Assembly: GCF_003073045.1 (NCBI RefSeq) | Contig: NC_037590.1 | Span: forward strand, 31,088,449 to 31,152,448 | Length of the DNA: 64,000 nt | Direction: 5' to 3' | From: Pomacea canaliculata | Taxonomy: Eukaryota; Mollusca; Gastropoda; Architaenioglossa; Ampullariidae | Shown here: piece after piece, positions 13,401-26,200 of the stretch | How positions within the stretch are numbered: the first letter of the stretch is position 1 | How the letters are laid out: each line of letters begins with the position of its first letter | Made by a program: the position numbers and the translations under genes | The notes under the pieces: model-generated | Seen by the model: the letters and a program-made list of their open reading frames with translations, nothing else | Database searches by the model: none | Told to the model about the DNA's origin: nothing

Positions 13401-16400
13401 AATATGGTCAGTTATCCTATCAAGATTAAGTTGAATAGTGTTCAAAACAACTCGCATGGAATTGCCAGTAGAGGAATAGGCCGACTTCACGCTGGGTGGA
13501 TCACCGTGGAACAGATTAACAGCCACGTCATCGGTGTGACGAGGATCTACTACAACTTCGTTTACTTAGAGAAGGCGTTCGATGGCGTCTGTGGTACAAG
13601 TTGTCAAAACACAACATCGAAGATGGTTTCATTTCAATGATTGAAGCACTGTATGTCGGCTCATGTCCCTTGTAAAACTCCAATATATTCGTTTGTATGT
13701 TCAGAAGCTTTTAGCTTTAGGTCTGTGTAACAGCGAATGCAAATCTGAAAGGAAAGAAAGTTTGGGAACTTGCTGAACTTTTTAACAGCAGAGACAAATT
13801 TATGTATAGCAGCAACAGATACTTACAAAGAAACCTCAGAAAAATAAAGTGATCTTGAGCAAAAACAACAACAAATTAAGTCGGTTAGCCTTTGTCCTCT
13901 TTGAAAGTCTACAGCTCTGTAGACAAAAGAAATAAAATCGGAAAAATAGCCTTGTAAAGTTTAGTGGAATCAGAAGTTTTATGAGGTCGAGAGTACATGG
14001 TCACTGGACTTTCACAATTAGCTTCTCAGGTGGGCAAAGCATGGAAGGGTTTGCTACGTGCACCCCAATTAATCGACCACAAAGGAGTGTAATCACTCTT
14101 TGGACTCCCTGTTAACATTTTTATTGACCGGAAAACGCGATCTAAATTTGGAAGAAGGTAGAAGTGGACTGAGTTTTGCCTTAGAAAAAGAACTGCGGCG
14201 CAAAAGAAATACGACTCGGTTGCAAAAACAATGTTGGAAAAGATCAGAAAAAGTGAAGCTAAGGGTGAGTGGGAGGAGTAAAAAATAGGATGAAAGACAT
14301 TATCCTGAAACTCATGGACCGAATTGACTGCCTGGTCCAACTGCTACTAACAGACCAATCAATGTCCTTTAAGACGCTGTCTGAAGGGAGAGTTTTTTTG
14401 GGAAGAAATTAGAATCCCAGAAAGAAGACATCAACTTTTTTAACGAACACATACGAGGTTTATTTAAGGAGTCCACCGGTCTCTAGTTTTATTTATTTTA
14501 TTGCTGGAAAGAAAGATAGTGACTAATTAGTTTAGAACACAATTTTACTAATCATATCCTTTTGGTGCGTGGGAACATAAAACTTACTGGTGTTATTCGA
14601 AGTCTGGTGGTTTTTTTTGTTTTTTTTTTGGTCTCCGAAGCTTGATGATCAAAGACTAACGCCTGTTGGTCAATTTATTTTACTTTCATGTTTTTCTGCT
14701 GCTAAAGAAAAAGGTTGCTTTTATAATTGTTGATCAAAACATCTATTTACAAACGAAAGTCATACTGATGGTGGTAAACATCAAGACATCTGTCTAGTGA
14801 TGAAGGCGACTGACTGGTGATGAAAACATTACCACCGCCGCAGTTTCTGATTCGGAGCCTTTGATTGTAGTCAGTCAATTAGGACCTTCCAAAAACTTAG
14901 TGCTTTGATCAAAACTACAGATGATGAAGATTTACAAAGGTTATATTAGCTTTGTTCCTGCTTTGGAATCAGCTACTAATCGGAACTGTCCGTGTGAGTC
15001 AAAAGCAGTACTGACATCTTCTGTTTGCCAAATGTACCTGTAAAGACACATATCTTCCACGATGAAAAGCTCAGGGCAATGGAAGACTTACCTCGAAATT
15101 TGAATTATAAAATTTGGCCTAAAAGGGAGGAACAAAAGCAAGGGAGGTTATAAATACTTTCAATCCATCTGAAGCATCGGGAAGCTATTCTTTTAGAAAG
15201 GAAAAAAAAACCTGATGGCAACATTTTTTTGAAAATCACTCAGTAATTTTTTCACATTTTTAATTCCCTTTAACTCTTTTTGCCCCTCCTTAACCCCCGT
15301 CTAATACAAGTTCAACGCCACTATTATGCTTCGCAGAAATGTCTTCCGTTTCTTAATGGTTTCCTGCTACAGGCGGAGTTTTTGAAGTGCTGTTCGTGTG
15401 TTTTAGTGAGAAGTTGGCCAATTAAAATTCCTTTAAAAATACTTTATAGATGAACTTTTATAAAGCTATGCCGATGTAGCGAAATTGGCAATACTTACTT
15501 ATAGTATCTTAAGTTAACACAGTAATATTTTGTTGCTACGGACGCGCACGAGCATACATAAACACACACACACACTCTCACAGTGTAGTTAAACACAGAA
15601 AACAATGTCTTGGCAGTCACTTGTTGATTAATCAGTATCTAAGCATATTAACAATCTTGTCACATACGCTTTCAAACTGCATATATTCTATATAAATAGA
15701 AACTGTAATTTGTGACACGAAGACACACACACACGCATTTCTAAGGAAGAATACTTTTGAAGCGACCTTGACCAAGAGGCTTTGCCGACACTCCAAGCAT
15801 CACGCACGTGCAGTGTGTCCACAAGTCTGCCCTACGGGATGCTGACGTCACCGCGACAGAAGCCGATGAGTAGTGTCCCTTGTCACGGCTATTTTTCCTC
15901 TCTCCGCCATGATAAACGGCCGCCTCCTGTTGACGACAAGGCGCTAAGGCGGAAGGCTTGTCAAAATATTTAGCTGCGTCCGGTGATGGTCTGCTCTCGT
16001 CATTCTTCTTTGGAAAAGAGGTTTTAGATTGTCCGCCCTTTAGGGAAGTGAGGACTGCTCGGCTGTTTTCGTGAAGTTGTAGCACTGTCATTAATTTAGC
16101 ACTAAATTGCGCCGTAATCTTTTTACTTTTTTTTTTAAGAAATGAACTCTTCGATTGACCTGATGTCAGTGGAGGCCTGCAGGCAGTGCGAAAACTTCAA
16201 CCTTGTTATTAATAAGATGGCGGCCAGTCAGCAGATGCGGAGTTGTGCCCCCCATTGCATTGCGATCTTTTCAAAACCATTGCGAAAAAGAGTGATATTC
16301 CGAGGCTTGTATGTTGAAAAGAGATGTTGGGAAATAGCAGCTTTTAATGAAGCAATTCATGAGTTGAAAACTAATTTTGCATCAGGTTGGCCTTTAAAAC

Positions 16401-19400
16401 AAAGATAGCACACTGTGGAGACTTTTGACCCTTCTGCAAGCTTCAGGACTAGCACTCTCAGATAGGTCGTGTTCGTGCCGGTCGTACAGATCAGCGAATT
16501 TTGAAGAACTCTTCCGAAGCCGAGGATTTAGAAATTTGTCTCGGACTTTTAAATCAACTCAAATAACTCAATTTAAAATTCATATTTCTTTCCTGCTGAT
16601 TTTAAATTATATACAAAGTGGGTTGGTCTGTTCTCTAGGTTTTTTGGTCTACTTTCACTGAACAGATTTTTCGTTCGTTTGCCTTGACCGCAGCTCAGTA
16701 ATCGTCCCTTCCTCCCGCCCCCGCCACTCGACCTCTTTTCCTCGCCCCTTCCTCCCATCTATCTATTCATATCTCTTTGCTCTTTGACCAAGAAGGATTT
16801 TCTTCAGAAAGGAAGCAGCTGATGACTGATGGACACGAGCGAATGGTAATTGTGCCTCTTTTTGAAACTGCGAAAGTAGAGAAATATCCTGTTGACAGAT
16901 GCTTGGCCAGATACACGTCAAGTGCGATCGTGACACTGCAACTCCTGGAAGTCACGGGGACAACATGTTAAAGCTGCAATCTTTGATGCTAAAAGAAGGC
17001 GCGGTCTATGCAGCAGCACACTCACCAGACAATATGTCCACCCACGCATGCAGAGCCAGACAAATTCTATAGTAATTGTCTGGCGTTCAAAGTCGCTGAC
17101 CCTGTTGGTGGCAGTCTGCTGTTCTTTGACTTTGAAACCTTCATTACCGGGGTGCTCTTTACTTGATTAGCCTACCCGATTCTTGTGCTGCGAAGTTGCT
17201 CGACTGTCTCTCTGTCATCTCGCCTAATCATCGTTTTATTTCTCTGTTCATTCGTTCGTCTGTCTTTCCAAAATACCATCACCTTCATTCCATTTGTACT
17301 ACGTCTATGTAAAAATATATGAGATAAACATATTTTTGTATGTTTTTGCTTATCTCCATATACCCAACCAACCAGTCAGCTAAAGTCACGACTAACTCGA
17401 TCTTGTCAACAACAGACACACAAAGAAGAAGAAGAATACAGTAGTTGTTGCCTTTTATAATTATCTTCTTGAGCGGTGTCGAACTTCAGGCATTGCCAAT
17501 GTCTTTAGGATACAGTGAGGTGCCCAGGTCCAATTTCAGAAATGATGGTCTTTTGAAATCTTTTTGAATTAACAAAATATTTCATCAAAATTCACAAACA
17601 ATAGAAAGAAAGATGGAAAAGCGTGTTTCCATGACAGCTGATCTATAGGAACTGGGAAATAAGAGCTGTTTCGCTCATTCATTGAGTTACCTCAATCTTA
17701 CCGATGCTGTCATTCTGCCAGTGTATTCCCATTGTAGTCAACCTTCAGTGCATCGAGAACACAGGCCTGCATTGACTGAGACAAGTAACACAACCCTACA
17801 CAAATCTTATGGATATAGTTTAAATATCAGCAAAGCCATTTTTCTGTCTAAAACTCCAATTTCAGCGCACATTATTAGAGGAAATGTTAACCATGCACAG
17901 TACTGGACGATGCTGAATGTTTGCGTCGAGAATAGCGAAAGGAAAGAATGAAGAACAATATAGAATGGTCTATGCAAAAGGTCACGTGCGACAGAAGATC
18001 AGTCTGGATTGTTTGCAGTTAGAAACCGATTTTAGGCTGGTCGTTCAGGTGTCAGTCGACAACAATTGAGAAAACAATATTTATTGTTAAGATGAACGAT
18101 GTAGGCAGACTAACCTTTTAGAAGACGGTAAGATAACAATAGTGATTACAAACATAATCTAGCATCTCCCTACTGTCAGTCCCACACTGCTTATTTTGAC
18201 TCATCCCTGGGTCCATACTAAAGATTCATGCTTTGGTGAAAGCGGCTTTTATACTCTAGAACAATATACAAAAATTGGTTCATATGAACAGGTCGAGCTA
18301 TTTCCATTTAGTTGAAGATTAACCAAAATATACAAATAAGACGATGTTTGCACGGCACGTTTGAACAAATCAGAGACCCTCATACAAAGATCGTTGATCA
18401 GAGTTAATTCGCTGTTTGTGGACAGTATCTTTAAGAAATAACAATGAATACAAACTAGTTCAGAGCATCGAAGGGAACATTCGGTATTGTGTCCTGGTCT
18501 CTTTTCTTTTACCGGTGATTGTATCTTTGCTTTTCGAATTCTCCTCATGCAGTCGACATTATATTTTAAAAATACAGCACTTTTGGCATTCCTGTTTTCC
18601 TGATATAGCTACAGGTGTGATTAAGAGAAAAACATTATGTAATGTTATAAAATACCACCGGAATATGTTTTTTTATATGTTATGCTCTGTTTTCAACAAG
18701 TTTTGCTGAATACTCGAGTTAGCTATTAAACATTTGTTTCTTGTTCAGCTTTATGTTCATCCCTAATCTCCAGAGAAGGCGGTTTTAATGTTTAAAGAGC
18801 TAGCTACTAGTCAGGTTAAGTGCGATGACAAATGATTTCAACGGAGACCGTCAGATGAAGGAAAGATTAAACAAGAGAAGTAGAGCTAGATCCTGGTCAG
18901 CCCTTGTTTCTGGAGATGGTATCTCTTATGTTTTCGAATGAGAGTTCAACAAAACACCCACAGGTCGATCACTTGCATCTGGACAAGGTCGCGAGTTCTT
19001 GAATATTTAGATGAAGGTATTATCAACAGCTGGTGCTACCAGCGGGAGCAGAGATAATGGGCTTAAAATGTTTTGTCCTCCTTTTCTGCTAAAATGTGAA
19101 TCATGAATTGCTGCACTCACGCTACAATGGATCCCAGACTACATCTCCAACAGAGTTAATTCCTTTGTTTGTTGCCAGCCTTCAAGTGACCATTTATTTC
19201 TTTATTTTGTACAGACCAAATTTTAAGATCTCTGTATACTTTTATTGCCGTGGTTGTTAAGGGATGAATTTTTAAAAAGTACTCACGGAGGAAAAAGAGG
19301 TTGCGACGAAAGCATCAGCACGACCCCATGGATCATCAATAAATAACGAATTATGTGTGGTTCAGAAAAAAATGCACAAGTTAACAAAAGCCATGGCGGA

Positions 19401-20893
19401 GGAAGTCGAAATCGGAATGATTTAACAGCCGCCTACTTGCCGATTACACGTGCACCACAGGATCAGCAAACTATTGTGGACACACGACCACATCCCATGA
19501 AGTGGCTGCGCATGCAAACACTCACGCAGCTAATGTTAAGAGAAGTGGATTGTAAGGTAAACACAATTCACCTGATCTCGTCGTCTTCGATATTAATCGG
19601 ACATCAATGGGGTCGAAATCTGGTCCTTGATAAGGGCAGCAGCGGCAACTCGTCTGTCCTTCGCACGAAGGTCTTCTTAGTTCCATTTATTCTTCATGGA
19701 CTAGCTACACAGATTCTCTCTTTAAATGCCATGTTTTATCGCTTATAACAATCCTTTTCTAACAAGAGGATAGGATACCCTGCAAATAAAAAGAATTCAC
19801 ATTGGATGATATTGTTATTGTCTTGGGATGTTAGCAATGGAGTCATAACCATCGTTACTAGACATCGCAGTCACACATAAAACGATGTTGATAATTTTTC
19901 TCTCTTCTGATGTTTAATCTGATTTAAGGTGTAGAGAATGGTCTTCGTTCCACTGCTCTTATATGTCAACCTATTTCTCACGACAAAGCCACCTTGTATA
20001 CTACCAACATTGTCCATTGTTGACGATTCTGGACAAGATGGCAGGGCAATTTTAAAAATATATCCTGTAAATTGCGACGTCCAGTTACTCAGAGAATGTG
20101 GAGATCCTACGGTAACACTTTTTACTGTTTACATTTCCCGGCGATTAGGAGAGACTTGTTCACATGAAAAAGACTGACAAACTCCGTGCTTTTGTTGCAG
20201 TGAACAGCATATCCTGCGTGCAGTGTACACCCTCTGACCCCCGCTGTGACTCCGGAAACCTGGAACCAGCCGAGTGTGATGACTCTCACAGCTTCTGCGC
20301 CATGTACAGAGTATTCGTCGGCAATTGTAAGTAAACACTTGGGTTTTGTTTCTCTCTGCATCCGACTGCGAGTCTCTCTTGTGCACTTCCGGATTGTTAG
20401 TTGCATTGCTGCATTGTTTACTTCCCTTAATTCATGGAGAAAGAAGTCACCTACCCTCTTATGAATGTCCCCTTCTCTCTCTATATATATATAGATGAAA
20501 TGATTATCTTTATATTTTGGCATAAGTGTATTGCAAAAATTATTAAAATTCAGCAAACAGATGGAGAAAAGGGTATTTAGAGAAAGACAGATGTATAGGA
20601 GGGAAGGGGGATGATAAATTGACAGGTAGTGTAATAGAAAGGGGGACAGACGGGTAGATGGATGTAAAGGTGGACAGATGCTTTTTTTTGTATCCCAATA
20701 CATACCTAGCCAAACCGTGTCCTATGCTTCTACCTTTGCAGCACAAGGTGTCTTTCGTGGCTGCAGCCAGCACCGACTTCGCGGGTGCCGGACAAAAATA
20801 ATCGAGAAGCAAGAGTCCATGGTCTGCTACCAGACCTGCTCCTGGGACGGCTGTAACTCTGGATACGGCACCGCCATGTCTCTCTTGTTGTAG
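10413..20893 (+). CDS. LU1: secreted Ly6/uPAR-like three-finger protein, 117 aa, 3 exons
   Basis: Coding exons are 10413-10488, 20201-20326 and 20742-20893, joined by GT-AG introns that are both phase 1. Exon 1 starts at the ATG reading MAPAQQLLAAAF and encodes a 25-residue hydrophobic signal peptide. Exon 2 gives cysteines spaced C-x2-C-x6-C-x9-C-x6-C; exon 3 gives C-x7-C-x12-C-x3-C-x4-CN. Ten cysteines, the Cys-Asn end and the signal/N-half/C-half exon layout are those of LU-domain genes. The tail after CN is short (SGYGTAMSLLL), with no GPI-type segment, so secretion is inferred. It is the most diverged complete member. Its first intron is 9.7 kb against 364-648 nt in its relatives, but both ends of that intron align with theirs, which supports joining the distant exons. 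A missed extra exon inside the intron cannot be excluded. Ligand and function are unknown. Confidence 0.8.
10860..11100 (+). mobile_element. tRNA-derived SINE (probable)
   Basis: TAGCCAAGTGG (10972-10982) fits a pol III A box and GATTCAATATCC (11013-11024) fits a B box, about 30 bases apart, followed by a GCGCAG motif. A second element with the same arrangement lies on the minus strand at about 26080-26200. The outer ends are uncertain. Confidence 0.45.
13470..13680 (+). mobile_element. Non-LTR (LINE) reverse-transcriptase relic
   Basis: The plus strand reads HAGWITVEQI, then YYNFVYLEKAFDGV, then after one frame change WYKLSKHNIEDGFISMIEALY. This matches the order of non-LTR RT motifs (FVDFEKAFD, then the I..LY helix). 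It is a short, dead fragment inside LU1 intron 1; no ends or poly-A were recognised. Confidence 0.65.
17055..17084. repeat. Short perfect hairpin
   Basis: GCCAGACAA and TTGTCTGGC form a perfect 9-bp inverted repeat around a 12-base loop, within unannotated LU1 intron 1. No role can be assigned. Confidence 0.5.
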
Positions 20894-22404
20894 ACATTGA
20901 TGTCTACACCTTCTACACACGTCTACTTATGTCTTCACGTCATGACCAAACTTTGACTTGCTTAACACACCATGACAAGAGGACTGCATTGACCGTGGAA
21001 CTTTTCTTTAGAAACCGCCTTTGAAACGAACAATTTTCTGATTTAGTTCCTTCATCATATTATAACAGACATTAAGATTATTCTTCAATGATATTCTACC
21101 TGAATTACAAAATAGACAAACAGTTTCACTTCAGCTTTTTTAACTTAAAAAGTCATCTTTTGTTTTCAATGTTTCTTGATCAAAATTATCTCGAAATTTT
21201 TAAGCAGACACTCCTGCCTTAAGCGCCAGAGTCATTGAAGGCTTTAAAAATGTTGTTTTTCTGCTTGTCGTTCATATATGGCGATATTTGTTGACTTCCT
21301 GCTGAAGAGTTGCCAGGATGATGTCTCAAGATGATTCTCCTTGCGGTCTTGAAGGAACAGGAGACTAAAGAGGGTGATAACCCTTATAAAATATGTTTTC
21401 TTTTCGCGGTGACAGTTTTCCGGTTCACAGAGTCCGCGTTATATTGTATTATTTTTGTCCAGAAAACTGAAAAAAAGTTTTAAATCTGAGTTGACTGTTG
21501 CTCCTTTGTCGTGTGAACAAACTGTGGGTATGAATGTGATTGTGTGATATTTTTACCCCATCTGAAATAATGACTTTTAAGGTAAGGTATATTTTTAATT
21601 TACCGATGAATTAAGTTTATCAAGAATTTTGAACAAAAGTAATTATTGGTAACCAACAATGCTAAAGAAGATAAGTTTGTTCTCTCTCTCTCTCTCCAAT
21701 TCTCCTCAAATGACACACGGACTTCTCTAAAACTTAAACTCCCATTATATGAAAAAGATCTTTTTAAATCAAGTCTGAAATATTCAGAGAGTGAGTTGTG
21801 GAATAGCCTCCATCACTATTTGAACTCCTTTAAGCGCCAATTACTAGAATACACAACCACAATGCAGATTTTGACGAGACCTCCAAAAAAGATTCCTTAA
21901 CCATAAAAGAGATACTTCCCGACACTAGAACCCTTGCAAATGAACCAGAACCTTCGATGTGTGAACGAGAGGTAACATTTTTCTGTAGAGGCAACGGCAT
22001 GTAGTCTGCTATTTTTGGTAGACCAAAAGGCTCCAACATTCAAAGTCAGCCATCACAAAGAAGACAACCAAGCATTAGTTTTTTCTTAAAAACACCAAAC
22101 AAATTTAATGACAGAAAAACAGACTACTAAGACAAATGGTCGACGTTTAGTATCACTTTTAACGGACAAATCCACCAAGCCCTTTCTTGTAGTCTGGATG
22201 CTATCAAATCCTCTTTACAACTGCTTCAGGTTTTAGACCACTTAACCCGCAAATACCGCTGGGTTGTGTTTAAAAAGTAAACAGTCCTCACTGTGTACAT
22301 AATTCAAGACACGAACATAGTCAAGTGTCAGCCATGTTTCTGTGCCTGTGTTTCTCTCAGCGCTGGGGTCTGCCTGGGGACGCCCCTGTAATAGATAGAC
22401 CGTG

Positions 22405-22492
22405 TGACGTCATATTCCAGGCTATTTTTATCCAGTTAGCCGGAAGAAAGGTCAAGGCCTTTTTTTGCTGACTGTAGCACCGCCTGACGTCA
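22405..22492. promoter_or_regulatory. Pair of CRE palindromes TGACGTCA
   Basis: TGACGTCA occurs at 22405-22412 and 22485-22492, with a related CTACGTCATG at about 22501. Two perfect 8-mers within 90 bp in a slightly GC-richer patch are compatible with a CREB/ATF-type promoter or enhancer, but no gene start was recognised nearby. Confidence 0.3.
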
Positions 22493-24214
22493 TGCCCATG
22501 CTACGTCATGCGTCGTCTGCTTGATGCTGAGTCTGCTGTTTGTTGTAGCTGTTCATTGCCCCTCCCAACCCTGCCCGCAGTTTTGGCGCGAAAAGCCTTC
22601 ACGCCCTGTAGCGTCACGTGGGTGATGTGAGCGCTGGCCATTGGTTCCAGCCCCTGGGAGACAATGTAGCGAACCACAGAGAGTAGCGTCCCTCGAGGCA
22701 TCTTCCTAAAACTTTTGTGCTGTGTAATTAAAGTGTTTGTCACCCCACGTCTGCAAGATTACATTTAGTTAGATATTGCAGGATGACTCGTATTTTCGAC
22801 CATTAATGCACAGGCTGACGAATACGCTAAAATGAGAGTTATAAAGTGTAAGCTTGTTTTTAGCCGAATAGTGTTTGTGATTAAAGCAATAAAACAAAGA
22901 AAAAGAGAGAGAGAAGAGGGAAGAAAGAGGGGCACATGTCGAGGGAATAAAAACAGAGTATGTGATGGGAGACGGAACGGTAAGCACCAGAAATTCTTAA
23001 TGGGAGCAGTTTACAAGAAGCTGTCAGAAACCATGCATCATGTACAAGGACGCTTTATTTTGTCGGGAACATTCGAAGCTGACCTTGATACACCAGGGTA
23101 CGTAGCGAGAAATGCGGCGACAGTTAAACACAAAGGGAAGAGAGAAGAAAAAAATAGGACAAAGCACATGATAAAGAGAGACAGAGACAGAAAAAAGAGA
23201 AGCGCAGAAAAGTGTTCATTTGATGGATCAGCTACCTTTTTTAAATTAGAGTCAGGTAAGAAACAATGTAATAATAACAATGTTGTGTTGGTATTATTCC
23301 AATATCTTTGTGGTGTGTGAACACACACATACACTTTGCGCATTACCAGAGAGGTCTAGTCAGAGTGTTCATTACACTTTTTATACCACTAAACATTGCC
23401 TAAATTTGAACTTCTGTCCGATGTAAGATTCATTTTTTTCGTCCATCGAAAGCAGAATAATGACGGCCTCAATCATACACGCGAATGAAGTGTTTAGTGT
23501 CGGTGGTGATGGGTTCGCAGGTCATTAATGGGGACAATCCGGAACCCCATGAATTGCTTGTGTGAAAAGTGATGAAAAATACAGATGATTCAGCCTTCCA
23601 TATCGGCTTACTCGCGATCCCCGGATGTGGCTATGCTAGCTATTGTCATCATGTAAGGTTTGACTTAAGAAATCAAGAAGCAATACAAATAGCAAAATAT
23701 ATTAAACGCATTTCTATCTGCTAGTCTAAACTGCATCTCTAACAGACATATTTTCTGGTAAGTAACAAGATATCAAGCTTGGCTCCTTCTGTCTGGAGAC
23801 GAAAAACCTTTTTTTTACTGTTTTTGTTGTAAACAAAAAGAAAATAATGTTGCATGCAAGTTACCTTGACCCTTCTCATGTGCGTTTGTAAGGTTGCGTG
23901 CGTGAATGTTTTATTGACCAAGCAGTGGTGTTCTTTACGGGATGTTCAACACGGGATTCTGTTTCTAGTGTCAGTCCCTCTTTTTGTCTTCTTTAATGTC
24001 TTTATGTGTGTGGGTGGGAGCAAGCTGATGCTTTTTTGCGTGGGAACTCGTGGGTGGGAGTTATAAAACTTGTTTGTGTGGCCCCCACTCTCTTCGGCTC
24101 TCTCTCTGGGTGCACGAGCTCAGGTATGAGGGTGGTCACATCTCTGTGTGCTTTCTCTCTCTCTCTCTCCTGTGCTCTGCTATCTCTATGTATGTGGAGG
24201 CGCGTGCATATGCG

Positions 24215-24700
24215 AGGTTGAGTCAATAATAATCAGCTATACAGCTTAATGGAATAAAAATGAAAATTTTAAAATATTTTTTAGAATAGTCACCCTGCTT
24301 TTCAACAACTTTTTCTATCGTTATAGGAGCTTGTCCATGTCCTTAGAAACGTTTTTACCTGATCAGCAAGCCACGTGCGTGCACCACTTTCTTCAGTTCT
24401 GTGATGTGAATCAACGACCCCTTAACGATTCCTCAGTGGAGCCAACAATTCAAGTGGTAGTATAAAGAAACGAGATAGGAAATATATGAAGGTGACCGAG
24501 TGCTTTAAACTTGAGGTTTAGGAAGGGGTCAACAGCACGAGCGGCAATATCCGCACGAGTTTTGTGACGTAATCACACAATACCTTTCAACAGTTGTCCC
24601 CGGTGGACGCTTTGAATTGCATGCTTCAGTCTATCAATAAGCATCTCACTGTAACTAATGGCTTATTGTTCAGCTTCTCTCCCGTTCCAGGACCGAGTTG
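24215..24700 (-). mobile_element. Mariner-like transposase relic
   Basis: The minus strand in pieces reads NNKPLVTVRCLL, then HKTRADIAARAVDPFL (the place of HDNARPHTA), then a stretch aligned with PYSPDLAPSDYHLF, then KKVVHARG and IEKVVEKQGDY, the usual mariner C-terminal end. Several frame changes show it is dead. AGGTTGAGTCAATAA at the distal edge may be the terminal repeat. The other end was not found. Confidence 0.55.
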
Positions 24701-25807
24701 ACAATGCTGTCAACAAAAACACAAATACAGGTGCGCTGCAGATGAATGTTGACTCACCTTCGTGTTTATCTGTAGGATGTCTTTATGTAAAGTACTTGCG
24801 TCCGTGCGTGCGTGCATGTGTGTGTGTTTCGTTCGTTTGCTCGTTTCGAGCTTTTATATGGTCGAAAGAGATGGGCAGATGGCTATCCTTTTTTCAGTAG
24901 TTCCCAGATTGGGATTGGTATGATGGACTCAAGGACTGGCTGTGTAGCTAAGTGTCGTTGTGATGAAGAAGGTTTGGCTGTGTAGCTAAGTGTCGTAGTG
25001 CCAGCTGTGGCAGGAAGCTAACCTCGGGTGCAGATCGCCGCTAAGCCTGACCAGATGGTCTGTCCTCCTCACGGTGGTTCTTCGCCCTTTTCCCTCCCTG
25101 TGTCTACAGCAGAAACAGAGGCGATTAAAAGGAATTTCCAGTCTAAACCTCACTAAGCTGTACTAGAGCCACTGACTTGTGTCCTTTCTTTTTTCTTTCT
25201 TTGGAAACCATACATGCACCTGATACTGAGTAGACAGGTTTTTTTTCCTATACAAAGAAAAGCAGAGAATGAGAGAAAGAAGGAAAACAAAAGATAAATG
25301 AAGGAAAGAAGACAGATGAAAGCATAAAAAATACAAGAACAAAAAGAGGAGGGAAAAAAATAGAATAGGAGAGACCAAACAAACAACAAAAAAAAAATCT
25401 GTAAAGATGGGAAACAAGATTGTACAATATATCAATTCGTAAGACCAAGGTCCTTCTAATGAAATTGCCTGCAAAGTAACTGACTTCATTTTCTGTTCTC
25501 TTGAACTTGAAGCTCGTGATTGATACCAGGTGTCCTTTTAGTTAAATTACAGTTTCAAACTGGATTTACGGCACAGTTAATTGTGCTAGTTTTATAAATG
25601 AGGAAGCAGTTCTACTGCCATGCAGCCATGAAACAAGGATGACGGATAAAGAGTTGGGAGGTGCGAGCGTAAAGTCAGGAATCTTGTAGAGGGCTTTTAC
25701 ATATTTTCTTCCTTATTATTTTAATCACGCTTTTCATGCTTAATGCGATCGTTGCTTTCATTCTAAATCTTTCAGATGTCTTTCTCCTACCATGACCCAT
25801 CAAACTA

Positions 25808-25808
25808 C

Positions 25809-25869
<61 letters not shown>

Positions 25870-25870
25870 T
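25808..25870. repeat. (ATT)n microsatellite
   Basis: About 21 uninterrupted units followed by a T-rich run. Confidence 0.97.
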
Positions 25871-26079
25871 ACTTTTTTTTAAATAAAAAAAGCGTTTCCC
25901 AAGAAAGTGGCACGATTATAGGACCAGGTTCATAGGACCGGGTAAGACAGCTTATCGGAGACTGTCCTTCAAGGTAACCGACTGCGCGATTGCTAGAGGT
26001 AGTCCCTATATTCTAAAGTACTCAATACATCACAAAGAGTTCCGTTGAAATATAAATCACGTAAAAGCCGTCCCCTAAC

Positions 26080-26200
26080 CTTTTCAGGTCGTTACGAGAG
26101 TGAGCTGGGTTGACTTGGGGAGGCATACTGCGCAACTCGGGTATCGAAACAATTCTGACGCCAGCGCTCTATTCATTCGACTATCCACTTACCCAACATA
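26080..26200 (-). mobile_element. tRNA-derived SINE (probable), minus strand
   Basis: On the minus strand GGGTAAGTGGATAG (26181-26194) resembles the A box and GTTTCGATACC (26140-26150) the B box, with AGAGCGCTGGCGTC between, as in a tRNA anticodon stem region. The motif order and the trailing GCGCAG match the 10860-11100 element. Confidence 0.45.

Larger units (their letters stand above)
10489..20200 (+). other. LU1 intron 1 (9.7 kb), filled with repeats
   Basis: The first ~90 and last ~150 bases align with the short intron 1 of LU4/LU5/LU7. The ~9.3 kb between is extra and contains a tRNA-derived SINE (about 10860-11100), a LINE reverse-transcriptase relic (13470-13680), a diverged piece of the upstream repeat R (18755-18860) and otherwise unrecognised AT-rich DNA. 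No further LU exon was found in it on either strand. Confidence 0.6.

Noticed and set aside
15741-16091. 116-codon minus-strand frame in a GC-richer patch
   Set aside because: Composition explains the open length; no recognisable motif and no neighbouring exon.
19353-19748. 131-codon plus-strand frame in LU1 intron 1
   Set aside because: No domain, signal or splice support; it overlaps unrecognised intron sequence.
22832-23320. 162-codon Lys/Arg/Glu-rich plus-strand frame
   Set aside because: Driven by purine-rich AAAGAGAGA tracts; the opposite strand is equally open, which is typical of low-complexity DNA.
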